A stretch of DNA of 64,000 bases from Streptomyces pseudovenezuelae (GCF_029892565.1 NZ_JARXVH010000010.1:124001-188000); one strand, 5' to 3'. Positions 8,239 to 16,927 are shown, numbered from the stretch's first letter. Translations and numbers: made by a program. The notes: generated by a model from the sequence alone, not told the origin.

Positions 8239-9534
8239 TTACGCGCGACCCGCGGTCTTCTGCGTCTTACGGGTGACCGCGTCGATGACGACGGTCGCCA
8301 GCAGCACGCCACCGGTGATCATGTACTGGACCGGGGAGGCGATGCCCTCCAGGGCCAGGCCGTACTGGATCGAGACGATCACGAGGACACCCAGCAGGGC
8401 GTTCCACGTGCGGCCACGGCCACCGAACAGCGAGGTACCGCCGATGACCGCCGCGGCGATCGCGTTCATCAGCAGGTCACCGCCGCCCGCACCCTGGTTG
8501 GCGGAGGCGATCTTCGAGGCGATGAACAGACCGCCGATCGCGGCGAAGGTGCCGGAGATCGCGAAGACCGAGATCCGGATCATCTCCACGTTGATACCGG
8601 CACGCCGGGACGCCTCGACGCTGCCGCCGAGGGCGAAGATCTTGCGGCCGTAGGTGGTGCGGCGGAGCACGAAGTCCGTGATCAGCAGCACGCCGACGAA
8701 GATCACGACGGCCAGCGGCAGGCCCTTGTACTGGTTGTAGACGGCCGCGGCGGCGAACGCCAGGATCGCCAGGAACACCGTGCGCAGGAGGGTCTCGCTC
8801 AGCGGCCGGGACGGCACGCCGGCGGCCTCGCGGCGCCGGTTGCCGAGGAAGGAACTGAGGAAGAACAGCACCACCACGGCGATCGCCAGACCGTAGGAGG
8901 CGGCCACGTCGGTGAAGTAGTAACCGGTCAGCTTGGCCACCAGGCCCTCGCTGTCCAGGTTGATGGTGCCGCTGTCGCCCAGGATCTGGAGCATGAAGCC
9001 GTTCCAGAAGAGCAGACCGGCCAGGGTGACGGCGAACGCCGGGACACCGATCTTCGCGAAGAAGAAGCCGTGCAGCGCACCGGCGACCGTGCCGGTGAGG
9101 ATGGCCAGCACCAGGGCGAGCCACGCGGCCATGCCGTGCGTGACGGTGAGCACCGCGTAGGCGGCGCCCGCGACACCGGAGACCGAGCCGACCGACAGGT
9201 CGATCTCGCCGAGCAGCAGGACGAACACGATGCCGACGGCGATCATGCCCGTGCCGACCATGGCGACGGAGATGTCGGACAGGTTGCCCGCGGTGAGGAA
9301 GTTGGAGTTGAGGCTCTGGAAGATGATCCAGATGATCGCCAGACCGATGACGACCGGGATCGCGCCCAGGTCACCGGCCTTCATCTTCCGCTTGAACTCC
9401 GTGAGGTAGCCCGCGAAGCCCTGTTCGCGCACCAGCAGCCGGGGGTCGACGACGGTGGCCGCGCCGGCCGCCGCCTCGGGGTTCTCCACGACGCCGTCCT
9501 CGGCAGACGACGGGGAGGTCTTGTCGATGCTCAC
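8239..9534 (-). CDS. xylH: Sugar (xylose) ABC transporter permease
   Basis: A 431-residue membrane permease of the RbsC/XylH family (carbohydrate uptake transporter-2 class). After a cytoplasmic N-terminus of about 70 residues it has 10 or more hydrophobic helices; GEIDLSVGSV and the C-terminal GGTSLFGGRGRTWNALLG are family hallmarks. GTG 9534 overlaps the xylG stop (GTGA), indicating translational coupling. It would form the membrane pore for D-xylose with XylG and XylF. The assignment to xylose rests on gene order matching S. coelicolor SCO6009-6011, which lies next to and is controlled by Rok7B7; sequence alone would not exclude another pentose or hexose. Confidence 0.85.
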   Translation of the reverse strand: MSIDKTSPSSAEDGVVENPEAAAGAATVVDPRLLVREQGFAGYLTEFKRKMKAGDLGAIPVVIGLAIIWIIFQSLNSNFLTAGNLSDISVAMVGTGMIAVGIVFVLLLGEIDLSVGSVSGVAGAAYAVLTVTHGMAAWLALVLAILTGTVAGALHGFFFAKIGVPAFAVTLAGLLFWNGFMLQILGDSGTINLDSEGLVAKLTGYYFTDVAASYGLAIAVVVLFFLSSFLGNRRREAAGVPSRPLSETLLRTVFLAILAFAAAAVYNQYKGLPLAVVIFVGVLLITDFVLRRTTYGRKIFALGGSVEASRRAGINVEMIRISVFAISGTFAAIGGLFIASKIASANQGAGGGDLLMNAIAAAVIGGTSLFGGRGRTWNALLGVLVIVSIQYGLALEGIASPVQYMITGGVLLATVVIDAVTRKTQKTAGRA

Positions 9535-10313
9535 TTGTTGATCTCCCCAGTGGTGCGCGCCGCACGACGGGTCACGGCATTGTCCGTGGCACCGGTGATG
9601 GCGGAGATGATCTCTTCCTGCGAGGTCGACTTGACCTCGAAGACGCCGTTGTTGCGGCCGAGCCGCAGTACGGCGACCTTGTCCGCCACCGCCTTCACAT
9701 CGGCCATGTTGTGGCTGATGAGGAGCACGGCGAGGCCGCGCTCGCGCAGCCGCTCGACGAGGTCGAGGACCTGGGCGGTCTGCTCGACGCCGAGGGCGGC
9801 GGTGGGCTCGTCGAGGATGACCAGCTTGGGCTCGCCGAGCATCGAGCGGGCGATGGCCACGGTCTGGCGCTGACCGCCGGAGAGCGAGGCGATCGGGATG
9901 CGGACGCTGGGGATGCGGATGGACAGCGTGTCGAGGAGCTCGCGGGAGCGGCGCTCCATCTCGACCTCGTCCAGGACCGTGAACCTACGGATCTCCCGGC
10001 CCAGGTAGAGGTTGCCGACGACATCGATGTTGTCGCACAGCGCGAGGTCCTGGTACACCGTCGCGACGCCCAGGTTCTGGGCGTCGTGCGGCCTGTTGAT
10101 CTGTACGGCCTGGCCTTCCCACTCGATGATGCCCTCATCGATGGGGTGCACGCCGGCGATCGTCTTGACCAGCGTGGACTTTCCGGCGCCGTTGTCGCCC
10201 ACCAGGGCGACCACCTCACCGGCGTGGACCTCGAGCTCTACATCGGTGAGCGCCTGAACAGCACCGAATCGCTTCGAGACCCCGCGCAACGCCAGCACGG
10301 GCGTAGCGGACAC
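9531..10313 (-). CDS. xylG: Sugar (xylose) ABC transporter ATP-binding protein, single-domain
   Basis: A 260-residue ABC ATPase. It has a Walker A GDNGAGKST, the signature LSGGQRQ, and a Walker B VILDEPTAALG followed by the switch histidine in LLISHNM. GTG 10313 follows AAGGAG at nine bases; the ATG at 10322 has no free spacing. Classical XylG/RbsA proteins of this class contain two fused ABC cassettes (about 500 residues). This one has a single cassette, so it should work as a homodimer, as in FrcA-like systems. It is preceded by a 211-bp gap with a stem-loop and overlaps xylH. Confidence 0.87.
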   Translation of the reverse strand: MSATPVLALRGVSKRFGAVQALTDVELEVHAGEVVALVGDNGAGKSTLVKTIAGVHPIDEGIIEWEGQAVQINRPHDAQNLGVATVYQDLALCDNIDVVGNLYLGREIRRFTVLDEVEMERRSRELLDTLSIRIPSVRIPIASLSGGQRQTVAIARSMLGEPKLVILDEPTAALGVEQTAQVLDLVERLRERGLAVLLISHNMADVKAVADKVAVLRLGRNNGVFEVKSTSQEEIISAITGATDNAVTRRAARTTGEINK

Positions 10314-10472
10314 GTGAACCATCTCCTTCGCCGCCTGACCCGGCGGGAGGTTGTGCAGAAAAATTTGGGGGGAATGTTCCGTCCGGCGCCCCGCTTAGCT
10401 TGCGGGGCTGTTGGTGCGGGGCGCCGGAGGAGTCCGGGTGGTGCGGTCCCCGTCTCCCCTGGAGGGAGCCGT

Positions 10473-10502
10473 GTAGGGGAATTCAAGAGCGAATTCCCCT
10501 AC
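10473..10502 (-). promoter_or_regulatory. Intercistronic stem-loop between xylF and xylG
   Basis: GTAGGGGAATTC and GAATTCCCCTAC form a perfect 12-bp stem around the loop AAGAGC, 22 bp after the xylF stop. Such structures after binding-protein genes partially terminate transcription or protect the upstream mRNA, so the binding protein is made in excess over ATPase and permease. Confidence 0.65.
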
Positions 10503-10524
10503 CTGGAAAGGGACTTGCGGCTAC

Positions 10525-11634
10525 TTACTCAAGACCGATCTTCTTGCAGTCCGCGGCGTACGCCGAGGTGCAGATGTCGGACACCGTGTAGATGCCGTCC
10601 TTGATGACGGTGTCCTTGATGTTGTCCTTCGTCAGCGCGACGACGCCGATGATCTTGGACGGGATGCCCTTGTCGGACGGGCTGTCGACCTTGTCGGGCG
10701 CGACCGAGGCGAGGTCCTTGCCCTGGGCGACGGCGACGGCCAGCTCTGCGACGGTGTTGGCCTCTTCCGGGTAGGGCTTGTAGACGCTCATGTACTGCGT
10801 GCCGGACACGATGCGCTGCACACCCGCGAGCTCGGCGTCCTGGCCGGTCACCGGGACGTTGAGACCGGCGGCCTTGAGGGCGGTGATGATACCGCCGGCC
10901 ATGCCGTCGTTGGCGGAGTAGACGCCGATGACGTTCTTCTTGCCCAGGGCCGAGATCGCCGCCTCCATGTTGGCGTTGGCGTTCTCCGGCTTCCAGTCCT
11001 TGGTGTCGTACTCCTTGCCGATGTTCACCTTGCCGTCGAGGACGGAGTGAGCGCCCTTCTTGAACAGGGCGGCGTTCGGGTCGGTGACCGCACCGTTCAT
11101 CATGACGATCTTGCCGGACTTGGCCTTGGTGCCGAGCGCCTTGAGGAGGGCCTCACCCTGGGTCTTGCCGACGGTCTCGTTGTCGAACGAGGTGTAGGCG
11201 CTGATCGGGCCCTGGGCCAGACGGTCGTAGGCGACGACCGGGATACCGGCGTCCTTGGCCTTCTGGACCGAGTTCTTGATGGCCGCAGAGTCCACCGCGT
11301 CGACGATCAGCACGTCCACCTTGTTGGTGATCATGGTGTCGACCTGCTGGTTCTGCGTGCTGGCGTCCTGCTTGGCGTTGGCGTAGACGACCGTGCCCTT
11401 GTTGTTCGTGAGCTCCTTGACCTTCTTCTCGATCAAGGGGCGGTCGAACTTCTCGTAACGCGCGGTCTGGTTCTCGGGGAGAAGGAGACCGACCTTGATG
11501 TTGTCGCCCTTGCTGGCGGAGCCGGAGGACTCGGCCTTGTCACCGGATTCCTTCGCACTGCCACAGGCGGCGAGGGAAACTGCCATCGCACTGGCGGCGA
11601 CGGCAAAGGCGGCACGACGCATACGCGTGTTCAC
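10525..11634 (-). CDS. xylF: Sugar (xylose) ABC transporter substrate-binding lipoprotein
   Basis: A 369-residue exported lipoprotein with an N-terminal signal (MNTRMRRAAFAVAASAMAVS) and lipobox LAAC (Cys24). The body is a type I periplasmic-binding fold of the ribose/xylose type: KVGLLLPENQTARYEKFD, then VDVLIVDAVDSAAI, GVYSANDGMAGGII and VTGQDAELAG. GTG 11634 is preceded by GGGAGG at eight bases. It would capture D-xylose at the outer face of the membrane for XylGH. A match to the Rok7B7 recognition motif lies 75 bp upstream, supporting control by the neighbouring ROK regulator. Confidence 0.9.
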   Translation of the reverse strand: MNTRMRRAAFAVAASAMAVSLAACGSAKESGDKAESSGSASKGDNIKVGLLLPENQTARYEKFDRPLIEKKVKELTNNKGTVVYANAKQDASTQNQQVDTMITNKVDVLIVDAVDSAAIKNSVQKAKDAGIPVVAYDRLAQGPISAYTSFDNETVGKTQGEALLKALGTKAKSGKIVMMNGAVTDPNAALFKKGAHSVLDGKVNIGKEYDTKDWKPENANANMEAAISALGKKNVIGVYSANDGMAGGIITALKAAGLNVPVTGQDAELAGVQRIVSGTQYMSVYKPYPEEANTVAELAVAVAQGKDLASVAPDKVDSPSDKGIPSKIIGVVALTKDNIKDTVIKDGIYTVSDICTSAYAADCKKIGLE

Positions 11635-11708
11635 TTCAGAAACCTCCCTGACGAGGCCGCGTCGTTGCGGCCGAGGTGGCTGGAAGTCAACTCGGCCGCA
11701 CGTGCGAC

Positions 11709-11721
11709 GTCAAGAAGTAAA
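11709..11721 (-). promoter_or_regulatory. Putative Rok7B7 operator upstream of xylF
   Basis: On the minus strand the sequence TTTACTTCTTGAC fits every position of TTKAMKHSTTSAV, the recognition motif I recall as reported for Rok7B7. It lies in an unusually AT-rich patch 75 bp upstream of the xylF start and directly downstream of the rok7B7 gene. Confidence 0.55.
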
Positions 11722-11755
11722 TCCTTAACGGGTTGGCAACGGTGCCATCCGTTCT

Positions 11756-12955
11756 CTAAGTGAAGGCAGGTGCCGCCGTAGCGAGCGAACCGTCCAAAAG
11801 GGTCGAATCACCCATCTCGCTGAGCGCGAGAGCGAGTGCTCCGAGCACCTCCGCACGGCCTCCAAGTGCCCCCGGGAGAACAGACAGTTGACGTGCCGCG
11901 CTGGGGATCGCGTAGCGGCCGACAGACTCCCTGATCGGGCCGAGCACCAGCTCACCGGCCTCGGCGAGATCACCACCAAGGACCACTCGGCTCGGATTCA
12001 GCAGATTGCAGAGATTGGCGACTCCACTGCCGATGTGTCGGCCGACGTCGGCGATCACCCGACGACAGCCCGGGTCTCCGTCCCTGGCCAGCCGCACGAC
12101 GCCTTCCATGGTCAGGTCGGTGCCGTGGCTCGACTGGAGCAACGGAAGTACGTAGCGCGCCGCCGTGAACGTCTCCAGACATCCCCGGTTCCCGCAGCGG
12201 CAGACGGGACCGGATTCATCAAGTGTAATATGTCCGATTTCTCCCGCAGTCCCACCGGGCCCGCGGTAGATCTTCCCGTCTATCACCAGACCGGCCCCGA
12301 CACCGCTCGCGACCTTTATGTATGCAAGATCACGCACGCCTCTGCCGCTGCCCCAGACCAGCTCGCCCAGTGCACCCAGATTGGCGTCGTTGTCCACGTG
12401 CACCGGCACGCCGAGCCGCCCCCGCAGCTCCTCGGCGGGCTTGGTGCCGGTCCAGCCCGGCAGGATCGCGGTGGAGCCCAGGGTGCCGGACTCGACGTCG
12501 ATCGGTCCGGGCACGCCGAGGCCGATCCCGGCGATCTTGGAGCGGTCCACGCCGGTCGCCGCGATCAGGCGGTTGACCAGCTCTTCCGCCCGGTCGAAGC
12601 CCTGCGTCGAGGAGGCGTCCACGTCCAGCGGCTCGGACTCCTCGGCCAGCACCTGGTGGGCGAGGTTCCCGACCGCGACGCGCAGATGCGTGTGTCCGAA
12701 GTCGACGCCTATCACGATGCCGGCGTCCCCGCTCAGGGACACGCTGCGGGCTCTGCGACCGCCGGCCGAGGTGGGTGTGACCTCGACGGTTCCGCCGTCC
12801 TTCAACTCCCGGACGATGTTGGAGACCGTGGCGGCCGACAGGCCCGTGGTCCTGGCGATCTCCGCCTGCGTGAGCGACCCGGCCAGCCGGACGGCCCGGA
12901 CCACCCGTTCCAGGTTGGCTCGGTGCAGTGACGACTGCGACCCCGGAGTCTCCAC
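11756..12955 (-). CDS. rok7B7: ROK-family transcriptional regulator of xylose uptake (Rok7B7)
   Basis: A 399-residue repressor. An N-terminal winged helix-turn-helix (about residues 10-65, with LTQAEIARTTGLSAATVSNIVREL) precedes a ROK sugar-kinase-like domain with GVDFGHT, GLGVPGPID, VDNDANLGALGE and a zinc motif CRCGNRGCLE. GTG 12955 is chosen because AGGAGG lies five bases before it; a TTG at 13006 would add 17 residues without support. In S. coelicolor the orthologue SCO6008 affects xylose utilisation, carbon catabolite repression and antibiotic production (established work on Rok7B7). It lies between ngcEFG and xylFGH and could sense sugars from both transporters. Confidence 0.9.
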   Translation of the reverse strand: METPGSQSSLHRANLERVVRAVRLAGSLTQAEIARTTGLSAATVSNIVRELKDGGTVEVTPTSAGGRRARSVSLSGDAGIVIGVDFGHTHLRVAVGNLAHQVLAEESEPLDVDASSTQGFDRAEELVNRLIAATGVDRSKIAGIGLGVPGPIDVESGTLGSTAILPGWTGTKPAEELRGRLGVPVHVDNDANLGALGELVWGSGRGVRDLAYIKVASGVGAGLVIDGKIYRGPGGTAGEIGHITLDESGPVCRCGNRGCLETFTAARYVLPLLQSSHGTDLTMEGVVRLARDGDPGCRRVIADVGRHIGSGVANLCNLLNPSRVVLGGDLAEAGELVLGPIRESVGRYAIPSAARQLSVLPGALGGRAEVLGALALALSEMGDSTLLDGSLATAAPAFT

Positions 12956-13083
12956 GACGACCTCCTGCGCACGGGACCGCTTCGATGAGGCCCCGTCTAT
13001 GTCCAACTAGTGAACTCTAAGCTGAGCCGTTCGGGTCGCCTCCCGTCAAGAGGTTGAACCGGATCGGGGTACGCGCCCCCACA

Positions 13084-13126
13084 CGTGCGCGCGCCGCCCC
13101 CCGGGCCGGGGGGCGGCGCGCGCACG
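13084..13126 (-). terminator. Terminator downstream of ngcG
   Basis: A 19-bp GC-only stem (13084-13102 with 13108-13126) with a five-base loop, 15 bp after the ngcG stop. It separates the ngc operon from rok7B7. Confidence 0.7.
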
Positions 13127-13141
13127 GGCGACTGCGGAGCG

Positions 13142-14077
13142 CTACTTCAGCGTCGCAGAGGTCAGTCCGGCCTGCACCTGGCGCTGGAAGGACAGGTAGA
13201 CCACCAGCATCGGGATCATGGCGATCGTGACGCCCGCGAAGAGAACGGGCAGGTCGGAGGCGTACCCCTGTTGCTGTTGCAGCTGGATGAGGCCCTGGGT
13301 GAGGACGTAGCGCTCCGGATCGCCGCCCTTCTGCGGCTGCATCAGCACCGTCGGCAGGATGAACTGGTTCCACTGGCCGAGGGTGTTGAAGATGCCGACG
13401 CTGATCAGGCCCGGCTTCGCCATCGGCAGCATGACCTGGAAGAACGTCCGGGTGTGCGAGGCCCCGTCCAGCACCGAGGCCTCGTAGACCGCCGTCGGCA
13501 GCGTTCGGAAGAAGGCGTGCATGAAGAACACCGTGAACGGCATCGAGTAGGCGATGTAGACGAGGATCAGACCCTGGTACGTGTTCAGCATGTCCAGCCG
13601 CTTGACCATGAAGAACAGCGGGACCAGGGCCAGGAACACGGGGAACATCGCGCCCGCGACGAAGAAGTAGTACAGCAGGCGGTTGCCCCAGAACTCGTAG
13701 CGGGCCAGCACGTACGCCGCCATCGAACCGAGCAGCATCGTCAGCGGTACCGAGAAGACCAGCACGATGACTGTGTTGATGAAGTAGTCGCCGATGCCCT
13801 TGTCCCAGGCACGGGAGAAGACGCTCAAGGACCAGTGCTGCGGCCACCCGAAGGCGGAGCCGCCGATCTGGGTGTCGGTCTTGAAGGAGCTGAGCACGAG
13901 CCACAGCAGCGGCAGCACGATCAGCAGGCCCCACAGGGCGAGGAAGCCGTGCGAGAAGACGTTCAGCACGGTGCCTTCGCCGCGCCCCTCGCCGGGATCC
14001 GTCGGGGTCTTGCCGACCGTGGGCCGGGGCGGGACCGAACCGCCCGTGGGGGTCGTCTCCTTGAGAGGTGCGCTCAT
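13142..14077 (-). CDS. ngcG: N-acetylglucosamine/chitobiose ABC transporter permease
   Basis: A 311-residue MalG-type permease with six predicted membrane helices. The EAA loop EASVLDGASHTRTFFQVMLPMAKPG, which contacts the ATPase, is clear at about residues 205-230. ATG 14077 lies 15 bp after the ngcF stop and is preceded by GGAAGAG. No ATPase gene is in this cluster; in S. coelicolor such CUT1 transporters share the global ATPase MsiK, encoded elsewhere. The position and order match SCO6007 (NgcG) of the NgcEFG system, which takes up N,N'-diacetylchitobiose. Confidence 0.87.
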   Translation of the reverse strand: MSAPLKETTPTGGSVPPRPTVGKTPTDPGEGRGEGTVLNVFSHGFLALWGLLIVLPLLWLVLSSFKTDTQIGGSAFGWPQHWSLSVFSRAWDKGIGDYFINTVIVLVFSVPLTMLLGSMAAYVLARYEFWGNRLLYYFFVAGAMFPVFLALVPLFFMVKRLDMLNTYQGLILVYIAYSMPFTVFFMHAFFRTLPTAVYEASVLDGASHTRTFFQVMLPMAKPGLISVGIFNTLGQWNQFILPTVLMQPQKGGDPERYVLTQGLIQLQQQQGYASDLPVLFAGVTIAMIPMLVVYLSFQRQVQAGLTSATLK

Positions 14078-14092
14078 CGTCGTCTCTTCCGC

Positions 14093-15028
14093 TCAGTACT
14101 CGATGCGGTCGCGGCGGGTGGCGCGCAGCGTGACCACGGACAGGACCAGGGTCAGGAGGAGCATCACGACGCCCATGGCGCAGGCGTAGCCGCTCTTCCC
14201 GTAGTAGAGGAAGTTGCGCATCATCACGGTGGCCATGACCTCGCTGTCGTGGTCGGGGCCGCCGCCGTACGCGCCCATGTTCGCGGTCATCGAGGAGACC
14301 AGGACGAACATGTCCATCGCCACGATGCCCAGGTACACCCAGGCGGTCTGTACGGAGTCCCACAGCAGGGGCAGGGTGATGCGGAAGAAGGACTGGGAGC
14401 GGCCCGCGCCGTCGATCAGGGCGGCCTCGTAGATGTCCCGCGGAATGGACTGCATGGCGGCCGAGAACAGCACCAGATAGAAGCCGACGCCGTGCCAGAC
14501 GACGACCAGCATCAGCGCCCACAGAACGAGGTTGGGCTCGTTGAGCCATTCCACCGGATTCTGTGAGTCGACCAGCCCGATCTTCGTCAGGACGCCGTTG
14601 AGCAGGCCGCCTTCGTCACTGCGGTAGATCGCGTTGAACAGCACCGCGAGAATCGCGAGCGAGAGGACCTGCGGGAAGAAGTAGATGATTTTGTAGAACT
14701 TGGATCCGGCGACGCCCTCGACACCGCCGGCGCGTGATCGCCCGCCCGCGTTCAGCATGAAGGCGAAGAAGAGGGCGAGCAGAATGGTGATCACCGGGAT
14801 GAACACCAGGAACAGGATGTTGTGCCAGATCGCCTTCAGGAAGATGTCGTCCTGGAAGAGCGCCTTGTAGTTGTCGAGACCGACGAAATTGAAGGTCTGC
14901 GACTCGCCCTGCCAGTCGGTGAGCGAATAGCCGAACGTCTGGATGTACGGCCAGATGACGAAGATCAGATAGAGCGCCACGGGGGCGAAGAGAAATCCCG
15001 CGACGAACCTGTACTGCCCTTTGCGCAT
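14093..15028 (-). CDS. ngcF: N-acetylglucosamine/chitobiose ABC transporter permease
   Basis: A 311-residue MalF-type permease beginning MRKGQYRFVAGFLFAPVALYLI, with six helices and an EAA loop EAALIDGAGRSQSFFRITLPLLWDS. ATG 15028 is favoured because AGGA lies six bases before it; an in-frame GTG at 15061 is an alternative that adds 11 residues. It pairs with NgcG to form the membrane channel. The gene follows ngcE by about 80 bp. Orthology to SCO6006 is inferred from order and sequence type. Confidence 0.87.
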   Translation of the reverse strand: MRKGQYRFVAGFLFAPVALYLIFVIWPYIQTFGYSLTDWQGESQTFNFVGLDNYKALFQDDIFLKAIWHNILFLVFIPVITILLALFFAFMLNAGGRSRAGGVEGVAGSKFYKIIYFFPQVLSLAILAVLFNAIYRSDEGGLLNGVLTKIGLVDSQNPVEWLNEPNLVLWALMLVVVWHGVGFYLVLFSAAMQSIPRDIYEAALIDGAGRSQSFFRITLPLLWDSVQTAWVYLGIVAMDMFVLVSSMTANMGAYGGGPDHDSEVMATVMMRNFLYYGKSGYACAMGVVMLLLTLVLSVVTLRATRRDRIEY

Positions 15029-15109
15029 TGGCGTTCCTGCCCCTGATGCTCCGGTCGGCACCCACGCCCCCCGAGGGGGACGCGGGTGCCGGACGACGTG
15101 CTGCCCCTG

Positions 15110-16573
15110 CTAGTCGCGGTGGTTCTTCTTCGAGGCCGGGTCCTTGGCCTGCTTGTCGACCGCGGCCTGGCAGCGCTTGAGCCACTCCTTGGGCTGGATG
15201 CGCTTGGCCATCAGCTCGTTGGACGCGGCCTCGATGGCGGTGCCCATCTCGCTGTACCACTCGGTGTAGAGGAAGCGGAAGGTGTTGTCGCCGGCGGCCG
15301 TGGACGCCTCGACCGTGGACTGGGTGCCCGGGCGCAGCTTGACGCTCGGGTCGACGCCGTCCTTGAGGATGGTCAGCGAGTTGGCCTCCTTGGCGAACGT
15401 CGTCGACCACTCCTTGGAGAGCATCAGCCGCATGAACTCCTTGGCGCCGGCCAGGTTGCCGGCCTTCTTCGGGATGATGAAGGGCTCGCCGGAGCCGGCC
15501 CGGATCGCCTCGAAGGGGAGCTCGCTGTCGGGCAGCAGGGGCATCGGCATGAACTTCATGTCGAAGTCCGTCGGCGTCTGCTTGAGCTGCTCGTTCTCCA
15601 GCCAGGAACCGCAGGTGATGAAGGCGGCCTTGTACTGGTTCCAGCGGGTCTGCGACTCGGTGTGGGTCAGGCCGTTGGTGCCGGGCATCAACAGGCCCTT
15701 CTCGACGACCTCGTAGATCGCCTCGACACCCGCCTGCGCCGCCTCGGACCCCACGAAGGCATTGGGTTCGAGGTTGTCGATCGCCTTCATGGCGTCCAGA
15801 CCGCCCTTCTTGGCGATCAGGTCCATGATGGCGACGTTGATGTAGTACGGGTACTTGCCCTGGTGGGCGAGCCCGCCGATGCCGTCCTTCTTGGCGGCCT
15901 GACAGACGGCGATGAAGTCGTCCCAGGTCTTCGGCTCCTCCCAGCCCTTCTCCTTGAAGAGCTTGCCGGAGTACCACAGACCCCACACCGTGTAGATGTA
16001 GTTGAGGGCGACGATCTTGCCCTCCTGCAGGCCCGGGTCGAGCGTGCCCGGGATGACGGTGTCGCGCACCTTCTTGGACGGGTCGTCGACCGAGGGGGCG
16101 TCCAGGACCACGGCGAGGTCGAGGAGTTGGCCGTTGCGGTTGAGGACGTCGATCTTGATCTGCTGGGCGCCGGAGTCGTCGACGATGTCCGGCGGGGTGC
16201 CGCCGTTGAAGCGCGGCTGGAGCTTGCCGGTGATCTCCTGGGTGCCGGTGTGGGTGGAGGTGATGCCCCACTTCTTCTTGAAGCTGGCCTCCCACGCCTT
16301 GGCGTAGTCGTCGCCGTAACCGCCCTTGAAGACGACCACGTCGAGCTTGGTGCCCTTTTTCACCCCGAACGGGTTCGACTTGGACGTCTTGCCCTGGCTG
16401 TCGTTGTCGCCCGAGTCGTCGTCCCCGCCACCGCTGGCACACGCCGACAGGAAGCTCATCGTGGGGACGGCGATCAGACCCAGTGCGGCAGACCGCCGGA
16501 TCAGATCGCGACGGCCGACACCCGCCGCATCGTTGTGGTCGGAACCGCTGTTCTCGGCGGAAGTGGATCCCAT
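15110..16573 (-). CDS. ngcE: N-acetylglucosamine/chitobiose-binding lipoprotein
   Basis: A 487-residue extracytoplasmic binding lipoprotein. The N-terminus has a twin-arginine motif (GRRDLIRRSAALGL, RR about 21-22) and lipobox LSAC (Cys45), so it is probably exported folded by Tat and then lipidated. The mature part is a type II carbohydrate-binding fold with ends such as FGVKKGTKLDVVVFKGGYGDDY and NGGTPPDIVDDSG. ATG 16573 follows GGCGAGGA; a TTG at 16579 is in frame but less likely. S. coelicolor NgcE (SCO6005) binds N,N'-diacetylchitobiose and GlcNAc with modest affinity. The upstream 379-bp region carries a dre-like element. Confidence 0.87.
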   Translation of the reverse strand: MGSTSAENSGSDHNDAAGVGRRDLIRRSAALGLIAVPTMSFLSACASGGGDDDSGDNDSQGKTSKSNPFGVKKGTKLDVVVFKGGYGDDYAKAWEASFKKKWGITSTHTGTQEITGKLQPRFNGGTPPDIVDDSGAQQIKIDVLNRNGQLLDLAVVLDAPSVDDPSKKVRDTVIPGTLDPGLQEGKIVALNYIYTVWGLWYSGKLFKEKGWEEPKTWDDFIAVCQAAKKDGIGGLAHQGKYPYYINVAIMDLIAKKGGLDAMKAIDNLEPNAFVGSEAAQAGVEAIYEVVEKGLLMPGTNGLTHTESQTRWNQYKAAFITCGSWLENEQLKQTPTDFDMKFMPMPLLPDSELPFEAIRAGSGEPFIIPKKAGNLAGAKEFMRLMLSKEWSTTFAKEANSLTILKDGVDPSVKLRPGTQSTVEASTAAGDNTFRFLYTEWYSEMGTAIEAASNELMAKRIQPKEWLKRCQAAVDKQAKDPASKKNHRD

Positions 16574-16709
16574 GCTCAAGTCCTCGCCTTCTCCAGGACT
16601 CAGGCGGTGAACCGGATCCTCCCGGCACCGCGGTCAGGTCAAGCAGGGTCGTGCAGGAGTAACGAATCATGCCGTGCGGATCATGATGAACGCATCGGGT
16701 GAATCGCCG

Positions 16710-16725
16710 ACAGGTATAGTCCACT
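16710..16725. promoter_or_regulatory. dre-like element (possible DasR site) upstream of ngcE
   Basis: ACAGGTATAGTCCACT matches 12 of 16 positions of the dre consensus AGTGGTCTAGACCACT that I recall for DasR, the GlcN6P-responsive GntR regulator of chitin and GlcNAc genes. It sits 137 bp upstream of the ngcE start, where control of a chitobiose transporter by DasR would make sense. The central palindrome is imperfect. Confidence 0.4.
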
Positions 16726-16915
16726 TCCCGCCAACGGAGCAAGATCGAATGCAAGGTTGGCCGTTGGTCTTATCCGAGTTGAGACCTCGCGGAAATATGA
16801 GCCCCCCGTGGGCGCCTTGCCGGAAAAATCCGCGACATAGGCCCCGAATGCCACACTCAACACCCTTGACATCGCTGGTCACTTGGCCCACTACTGGGTT
16901 CTGCGCCTGGAAGGT

Positions 16916-16927
16916 GACAACGTTGTC
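16916..16927. promoter_or_regulatory. Palindromic operator GACAACGTTGTC upstream of the first GH92 gene
   Basis: This perfect 12-bp palindrome has the symmetric central CG typical of LacI-family operators. It lies 26 bp before the GH92 start codon, so a bound repressor would block initiation or elongation. The same palindrome recurs at 36905-36916 before the second GH92 gene. Confidence 0.6.

Noticed and set aside
13001..13022. Possible second Rok7B7 site (GTGAACTCTAAG) before rok7B7
   Set aside because: Only about 9 of 13 motif positions fit in either orientation, too weak to list as a site.
14616..16754. 712-codon minus-strand frame across ngcE and ngcF
   Set aside because: It runs in a different frame over two genes with clear lipoprotein and permease features; its product is Arg/Gly/Pro-rich noise.
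16762..16777. Second dre-like sequence (around GTTGGTCTTATCC)
   Set aside because: Only half of the consensus positions agree, and the right arm is not palindromic.
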